Source: JAEUSI01 sp036782915
GTDB taxonomy: Bacteria > Bacteroidota > Ignavibacteria > Tepidaquicellales > Tepidaquicellaceae
Assembly: GCA_036782915.1 (NCBI GenBank)
Contig: DAIPYE010000044.1
Location: 1 to 19,090, forward strand
Length of the DNA stretch: 19,090 bases
Direction of reading: 5' to 3'
A program made the translations under genes and the position numbers. Under the pieces are notes generated by a model that was not told the DNA's origin, did not search any database, and saw only the letters and a list, made by a program, of their open reading frames with translations. Shown here in pieces: positions 15,675 through 19,090 of this stretch (position 1 is the stretch's first letter; the number at the start of each line of letters is the position of its first letter).

Positions 15675-16613
15675 TCAGTGATAAAGTGTGGTTTTACCTA
15701 AAGCAGAAATTATTAATTCTGTTGCCAGAAAAGCAGTTTTGTTCTTAACATCCAATATCGGATTTACTTCCAGAATCTCTAGAGAGCTCATGCATCCGCA
15801 ATCTGCAACCATTTCCATCAGTAACTGTGATTCACGGTATGTAAGACCTCCGGGTACCGGTGTTCCGACACCTTCTGCAAAATCAGGATCGATACCGTCC
15901 ATATCAAAACTAATATGAATGTGATCAACCTTATTTTTAAAATCATTTAATACTTTAGAAATTATTCTGTGAATTCCAACCTTATCAATTTCAGTCATCG
16001 TATGGACAGTCAGGTTAAGATCTTTAATATTTTTTGATTCCAGAAAATCTACATCTCTGATCCCAATCAGCGCTACATTATCAACTTCAACTTTCGGAGA
16101 AAATCCGTTAATGTGAGTAAGTTTCTTATTTCCCAGTCCTAATGCAACAGCCAGAGGCATTCCGTGTATATTTCCGGAAGGAGTGGTTTCTTCTGTATTC
16201 ATGTCAGCATGTGCATCTATCCAGATCAGTCCTAAAGTTTTCTTTTTTTTGCGGCAGTAATTTGCAATTCCGGCAATAGATCCGATTGCGGTAGCATGAT
16301 CTCCGCCGATTATAAGAGGGAAGTAATTCTTGTTTAAAATTGATTCTACTTTATTAGCAAGAATTTTAGAAGTTTTTTCAATCTCAGGAAGATATTTCAG
16401 CTTTGTATTTGCAATTTTTTGAGTTTCAGAGATTTGAATTTCAATATCTCCGAAATCAGAAACTTTATATCCCAGATTTTCCAGTTTAGATTCAAGATTT
16501 GCGTAACGAATTGCAGACGGTCCCATATCAACACCTCTTCTGTCAGCACCAAGATCCATAGGAAAGCCGATAATTCCTATTTTTTTATTAAGTTTTTTAT
16601 CTTTATTTATCAT
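15675..16613 (-). CDS. rocF: Arginase (arginase/agmatinase superfamily)
   Basis: Arginase hydrolyses L-arginine to ornithine and urea at a binuclear manganese site. The 312-residue product shows every metal ligand: 'GGDHAT' (His106), 'DAHADMN' (Asp133, His135, Asp137) and 'SFDMDGIDPD' (Asp237, Asp239). 'SGNIHGMPLA' carries His150, the second-shell or catalytic His that marks arginases rather than agmatinases, and 'LEVNP' has Glu282, which binds the guanidinium in arginases. The N-terminal 'GFPMDLGADRRGVDMGPSAIR' region is also arginase-like. No ornithine-using gene or urease lies nearby, so its role (nitrogen supply, polyamine precursor or proline route) is open. It converges on valS with an 18-base gap and no clear terminator. 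It diverges from the thioesterase gene over a spacer of about 95 bases. Confidence 0.92.
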   Translation of the reverse strand: MINKDKKLNKKIGIIGFPMDLGADRRGVDMGPSAIRYANLESKLENLGYKVSDFGDIEIQISETQKIANTKLKYLPEIEKTSKILANKVESILNKNYFPLIIGGDHATAIGSIAGIANYCRKKKKTLGLIWIDAHADMNTEETTPSGNIHGMPLAVALGLGNKKLTHINGFSPKVEVDNVALIGIRDVDFLESKNIKDLNLTVHTMTEIDKVGIHRIISKVLNDFKNKVDHIHISFDMDGIDPDFAEGVGTPVPGGLTYRESQLLMEMVADCGCMSSLEILEVNPILDVKNKTAFLATELIISALGKTTLYH

Positions 16614-16707
16614 TTTAATACAATATACAAATTACTTATAAAATTATTAAGGAAGTAAATTAATACTGAAATTATAATTGCAATACTGTAAATTGAGTAA
16701 AAATTTA

Positions 16708-17154
16708 ATGTATTTGATAATTTCAGATTTTAAACATTTAATTCAGATTCGTGTAAGAACTTTCGAAGTTGATTCACAGGGTATTGTTCATAACATAAAT
16801 TATCTTAAGTACCTGGAAATAGGAAGAGTTGAATACAGAAGGAATTTGGGATATAATATTCTCACTTCCGGGATTTTTAATGACGGATTGAAAGTTGTGG
16901 TGGTAAGAAATGAAATTGATTATAAATCTTTTGCATTTTTAGATGATGTTTTAAATATATACACAAGAATATCCTGGATTAAAAATTCAAGTTTTTGCTT
17001 CGAACAAATAATAGAAAATGATAAAAGTAAGCTGATTGTTTGTATTGGAAATGGAATTTTAGTGAACTTAAATCCTCAAAATTTACCCGAAAACCTCAAT
17101 ATAAAATTTATCACTGAAATAGAATCCTTTGAAAATAAGAAAATAAAAAAATGA
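16708..17154 (+). CDS. Acyl-CoA thioesterase of the 4HBT (hotdog, YbgC-like) family
   Basis: These small cytoplasmic hotdog-fold enzymes hydrolyse acyl-CoA or acyl-ACP thioesters. The 148-residue product has the family N-terminal block: 'IRVRTFEVDSQGIVHNINYLKYLEIGRVEYRR', split here as strand 'IRVRTFEVD' with the catalytic-type Asp22, then 'GIVHNINYLKYLE' and 'GRVEYRRNLG'. A central 'VVVRNEIDYKSFAFLDD' segment matches the second half of the fold. I prefer ATG 16708 to an in-frame TTG at 16678, because the added ten residues (Gln/Lys/Ser-rich) precede the usual start. The stop overlaps the start of the downstream lipoprotein gene as ATGA, so the two are translated together. The substrate is unknown; YbgC, YbaW and FadM-type enzymes share these motifs. 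Confidence 0.85.
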   Translation: MYLIISDFKHLIQIRVRTFEVDSQGIVHNINYLKYLEIGRVEYRRNLGYNILTSGIFNDGLKVVVVRNEIDYKSFAFLDDVLNIYTRISWIKNSSFCFEQIIENDKSKLIVCIGNGILVNLNPQNLPENLNIKFITEIESFENKKIKK

Positions 17155-18659
17155 CTAAGAAATTTGTAAAAGTAGTTAGTTCTTTTGTGTTTATAGGTTT
17201 AATTTACATTGTAACAATTTCATTGCAATCATGTCAGCAGGATTTTGTTAATCCAGGAGATCCGACTGTATCAGACTCGAAATTTCCCCCTGAAATTGAG
17301 GCAATTTTTAACACTCCTTATACTTCCAGCAATGTTACCTGTAATACACCTTCATGTCATTCAAGTCCGAATATTCAGGCTGGATTAGACCTTACAAACT
17401 GGCAGAAAACAATGAACGGTTCAAACAGCGGTACAATGGTGATTCCTTACAATGGGTTCTGGTCACATATGATTTCTTATTTAAATTCTGACACAAATTT
17501 TGCACCGGTTACATATATTGATCCGACGTCTTTACTTTATACATATCATAAAATCGGAGCAAGTAAGGATTCAATTATAATGAACTGGATAAATAACGGA
17601 GCAAAGAGAAATGATGGGGAAGTAGCATTTACAAATTTTCAAGCTATTCAAAAGGGGTTTATAACCAATCAGGCAGCAGATCTTGTTGCGGTTCTAAAAA
17701 CAGATGAAAAATTAGTTACACGCCTTATTCCTGTAGGCGGAAGATCCGGACTTTTGGATTCACCTCATTATATAACTTTAAGCCCGGATAACAGATATTT
17801 TTATGTAAGTTTGATTCAAGAGGGATATATAGAAAAATATGATGTCAATGTTGATTATCCTTTTACAAGAACTGACAGAATACAAACCGGATTAAACCCT
17901 GCTCATATTGTAATTTCATCTGATGGAAATACCGGATATGTAACAAATTTTGATGCAAGCGGAACTGAGAAGATGGTTCGTAAATTTAGTACAAATCCAA
18001 TGCAGGTAGTTGATACAGTTAGTGATATTAAAATGAAAGCACCGCATGGGATGGCATTATCTAATAATGGTCAGTATTTATATGTTACTGCTCAGTTAGG
18101 TGAATATATTTTTAAAATAAGATTAAGTGATTTTGAAATTGAATTATCAGGTGGAATTGACCCTTCTGTTCCTCCAACAGGAAATGGAACAGGAAATTTC
18201 AAACCATATCAGGCAGTATTATCACCTGATAATTCATTGTTATATGTGTCATGTGTTGCATCAAATCAGGTAAGAGTTTACAATATTTCTGATTTATCTT
18301 TAGTCAATACAATTCCTGTCGGAGCAAATCCATTATTAATGAAATTTACAAATGACGGAAGTTATTTATTTGTTTGTAATAGAAATGATAATACAGTTCC
18401 TGTTATTAACGGATCAAACAATACTGTTCAGACAACTGTTACCGGAGTAGGAATACAACCGCATGGCGTTGACTTCACTTCTGACGGTCAGTATGCAATT
18501 ATTGCATGTGAAACTCAATCAGGATTTGACGGACATCATCCTACAGTTGGAAGTAAAAAGATTGGTGTTTCAAGACTAATAAAGGTTTCCAATTTTGAAC
18601 TTCAAGAAAACAGGTTAGAAATGGCATCTTTTCCTGCAGGAATAACAACAATTAAATAA
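17151..18659 (+). CDS. Lipoprotein with CX4CH cytochrome-like domain and YVTN-type beta-propeller
   Basis: This 502-residue envelope lipoprotein has unknown function. Signal peptide residues 1-27 end in the lipobox 'LQSC', so Cys28 would be lipidated. Residues about 45-155 look like a small c-type cytochrome: 'CNTPSCH' (Cys64, Cys69, His70) is a CX4CH heme-type motif, followed by 'AGLDL' and, near the end, 'IIMNWINNGA' (142-151), a helix common at the close of such domains. The distal heme ligand is not certain (Met or His candidates include His106, His133 and Met144). Residues about 190-490 are blades of a YVTN/Lgi-like propeller, with repeated 'SPDNRYFYVS', 'SSDGNTGYVTN', 'SNNGQYLYVT', 'SPDNSLLYVS' and 'TNDGSYLFVCN' strands. 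It overlaps the thioesterase gene by ATGA and ends before a strong terminator. Possible roles include electron transfer or surface binding. Confidence 0.85.
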   Translation: MTKKFVKVVSSFVFIGLIYIVTISLQSCQQDFVNPGDPTVSDSKFPPEIEAIFNTPYTSSNVTCNTPSCHSSPNIQAGLDLTNWQKTMNGSNSGTMVIPYNGFWSHMISYLNSDTNFAPVTYIDPTSLLYTYHKIGASKDSIIMNWINNGAKRNDGEVAFTNFQAIQKGFITNQAADLVAVLKTDEKLVTRLIPVGGRSGLLDSPHYITLSPDNRYFYVSLIQEGYIEKYDVNVDYPFTRTDRIQTGLNPAHIVISSDGNTGYVTNFDASGTEKMVRKFSTNPMQVVDTVSDIKMKAPHGMALSNNGQYLYVTAQLGEYIFKIRLSDFEIELSGGIDPSVPPTGNGTGNFKPYQAVLSPDNSLLYVSCVASNQVRVYNISDLSLVNTIPVGANPLLMKFTNDGSYLFVCNRNDNTVPVINGSNNTVQTTVTGVGIQPHGVDFTSDGQYAIIACETQSGFDGHHPTVGSKKIGVSRLIKVSNFELQENRLEMASFPAGITTIK

Positions 18660-18672
18660 CTTTTCTTTAATG

Positions 18673-18708
18673 AAAAAGCCATTCAATAAATACTTGAATG
18701 GCTTTTTT
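18673..18708. terminator. Bidirectional rho-independent terminator between convergent genes
   Basis: A perfect 14-bp stem (18673-18686 with 18694-18707, core GCCATTCAA / TTGAATGGC) encloses the 7-base loop TAAATAC. Its ends are A5 on the left and T6 on the right, so it can end rightward transcription of the lipoprotein gene (stop at 18659) and leftward transcription of the T9SS gene (stop at 18729). Confidence 0.9.
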
Positions 18709-18728
18709 AATATATGAAAAATAAAAAT

Positions 18729-19090
18729 TTATTTTGCAAATAACATTTTTCTGACTTCTGTCTGTTCCGGAGTTTTAATTCTATAAAAATAAATCCCGGT
18801 AGGTAAATCAGCGGCATTAAAATCTACAGAAAACTCACCTGATTCCTGATTCTGATCAACAAGCACCATTACCTGTCTTCCTAATCTGTCATAAACAGCA
18901 ATTGTTACATAAGTTGGCTGAGGTAAAGTATATGATATTGTAGTAGTAGGATTAAACGGATTTGGAAAATTACTGGCTTTAAAATATGATTCCTTAGTGG
19001 AAGAATTACTGTTATCAAATTCGGTAAATGCTTCTTTATTAGGAATTTCAGACACTAAAGCAATACCTGATTCAAATTTTGAACTAACAT
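18729..19090 (-). CDS. C-terminal end of a secreted protein with type A T9SS sorting domain (partial)
   Basis: Only the last 120 or so residues are inside the window. The frame is open to the right edge; a GTG at 19053-19055 is internal, since the coding frame continues upstream as 'SSKFESGIALV'. The visible part is a Ser/Thr/Asn-rich linker and then a clear sorting domain with 'FPNPFNPTTTISYTL', 'IAVYDRLGRQVMVLV' and 'TGIYFYRIKT', ending 'RKMLFAK'. The cargo domain, and so the function, lies outside the window. It is convergent with the YVTN lipoprotein gene and shares its terminator. The signature is the most canonical of the three sorting domains here. Confidence 0.9.
   Translation of the reverse strand, partial: VSSKFESGIALVSEIPNKEAFTEFDNSNSSTKESYFKASNFPNPFNPTTTISYTLPQPTYVTIAVYDRLGRQVMVLVDQNQESGEFSVDFNAADLPTGIYFYRIKTPEQTEVRKMLFAK

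Noticed and set aside
16678..16710. TTG at 16678 as start of the thioesterase
   Set aside because: The ATG at 16708 gives the normal short N-terminus of 4HBT proteins.
19053..19055. GTG as start of the right-edge T9SS protein
   Set aside because: The frame stays open and protein-like to the window edge, and a sorting domain without a cargo domain or signal peptide would be meaningless.
1..19090. Mobile element, CRISPR array, toxin-antitoxin, tRNA or defence locus
   Set aside because: No transposase, integrase, spaced direct repeats, cloverleaf or defence-domain proteins were seen in the genes or in the short spacers.

Overview
The window is a stretch of AT-rich bacterial chromosome, most likely from a member of the Ignavibacteria or a close Bacteroidota/Chlorobiota relative. 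Three proteins end in the type A (Por/T9SS) C-terminal sorting domain, with the 'YPNPFNP(S/T)T' signature typical of that group. One intergenic region carries a Bacteroidota-style TTG-N20-TAnnTTTG promoter. Shine-Dalgarno sequences are mostly absent, and five of about nineteen genes can only begin at TTG. Two runs of exactly ten N mark scaffold joins, so this is probably a metagenome-assembled or draft contig. I see no tRNA, rRNA, CRISPR array, transposon, phage gene or defence system. The content is mostly housekeeping, with a few odd secreted proteins.

Layout. Bases 1-689 hold the 3' end of a class IV PLP aminotransferase, convergent with and overlapping by two bases a leftward block (686-4941). 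In transcription order that block is purine nucleoside phosphorylase, TatD nuclease, a proline-rich DUF4190 membrane protein closed by a rho-independent terminator, dUTPase, an RsmI-like methyltransferase and CorA. A 257-base divergent region (4942-5198) then separates it from a long rightward series. This runs TPR protein, T9SS cargo, an isolated NuoI-type ferredoxin subunit, a second T9SS cargo (interrupted by an N gap), a CNNM/HlyC-type membrane protein, an MlaE permease, PyrB, PyrC, a ParA-type ATPase and valyl-tRNA synthetase (interrupted by a second N gap). From 7920 to 15656 the gaps between genes are 38 bases or less, so this part may be one transcript. Arginase follows on the minus strand, then a divergent pair of genes overlapping by ATGA: a 4HBT thioesterase and a lipoprotein with a cytochrome-like CX4CH domain plus a YVTN beta-propeller. 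A symmetric, probably bidirectional terminator separates this lipoprotein from the C-terminal end of a third T9SS cargo running off the right edge.

How the genes fit together. PyrB and PyrC are consecutive steps of pyrimidine synthesis; dUTPase and nucleoside phosphorylase are nucleotide housekeeping and salvage; RsmI and ValRS serve translation. The T9SS cargoes, the lipoprotein, MlaE, CorA and the HlyC-type protein are envelope functions. No single pathway ties the window together and I found no clear new multi-gene system. The most interesting items are the CX4CH/propeller lipoprotein, the isolated nuoI lying 6 bases upstream of a secreted-protein gene, the orphan ParA whose stop codon overlaps the valS start, a minimal and divergent nucleoside phosphorylase, and evidence that both N gaps hide little or no missing sequence.
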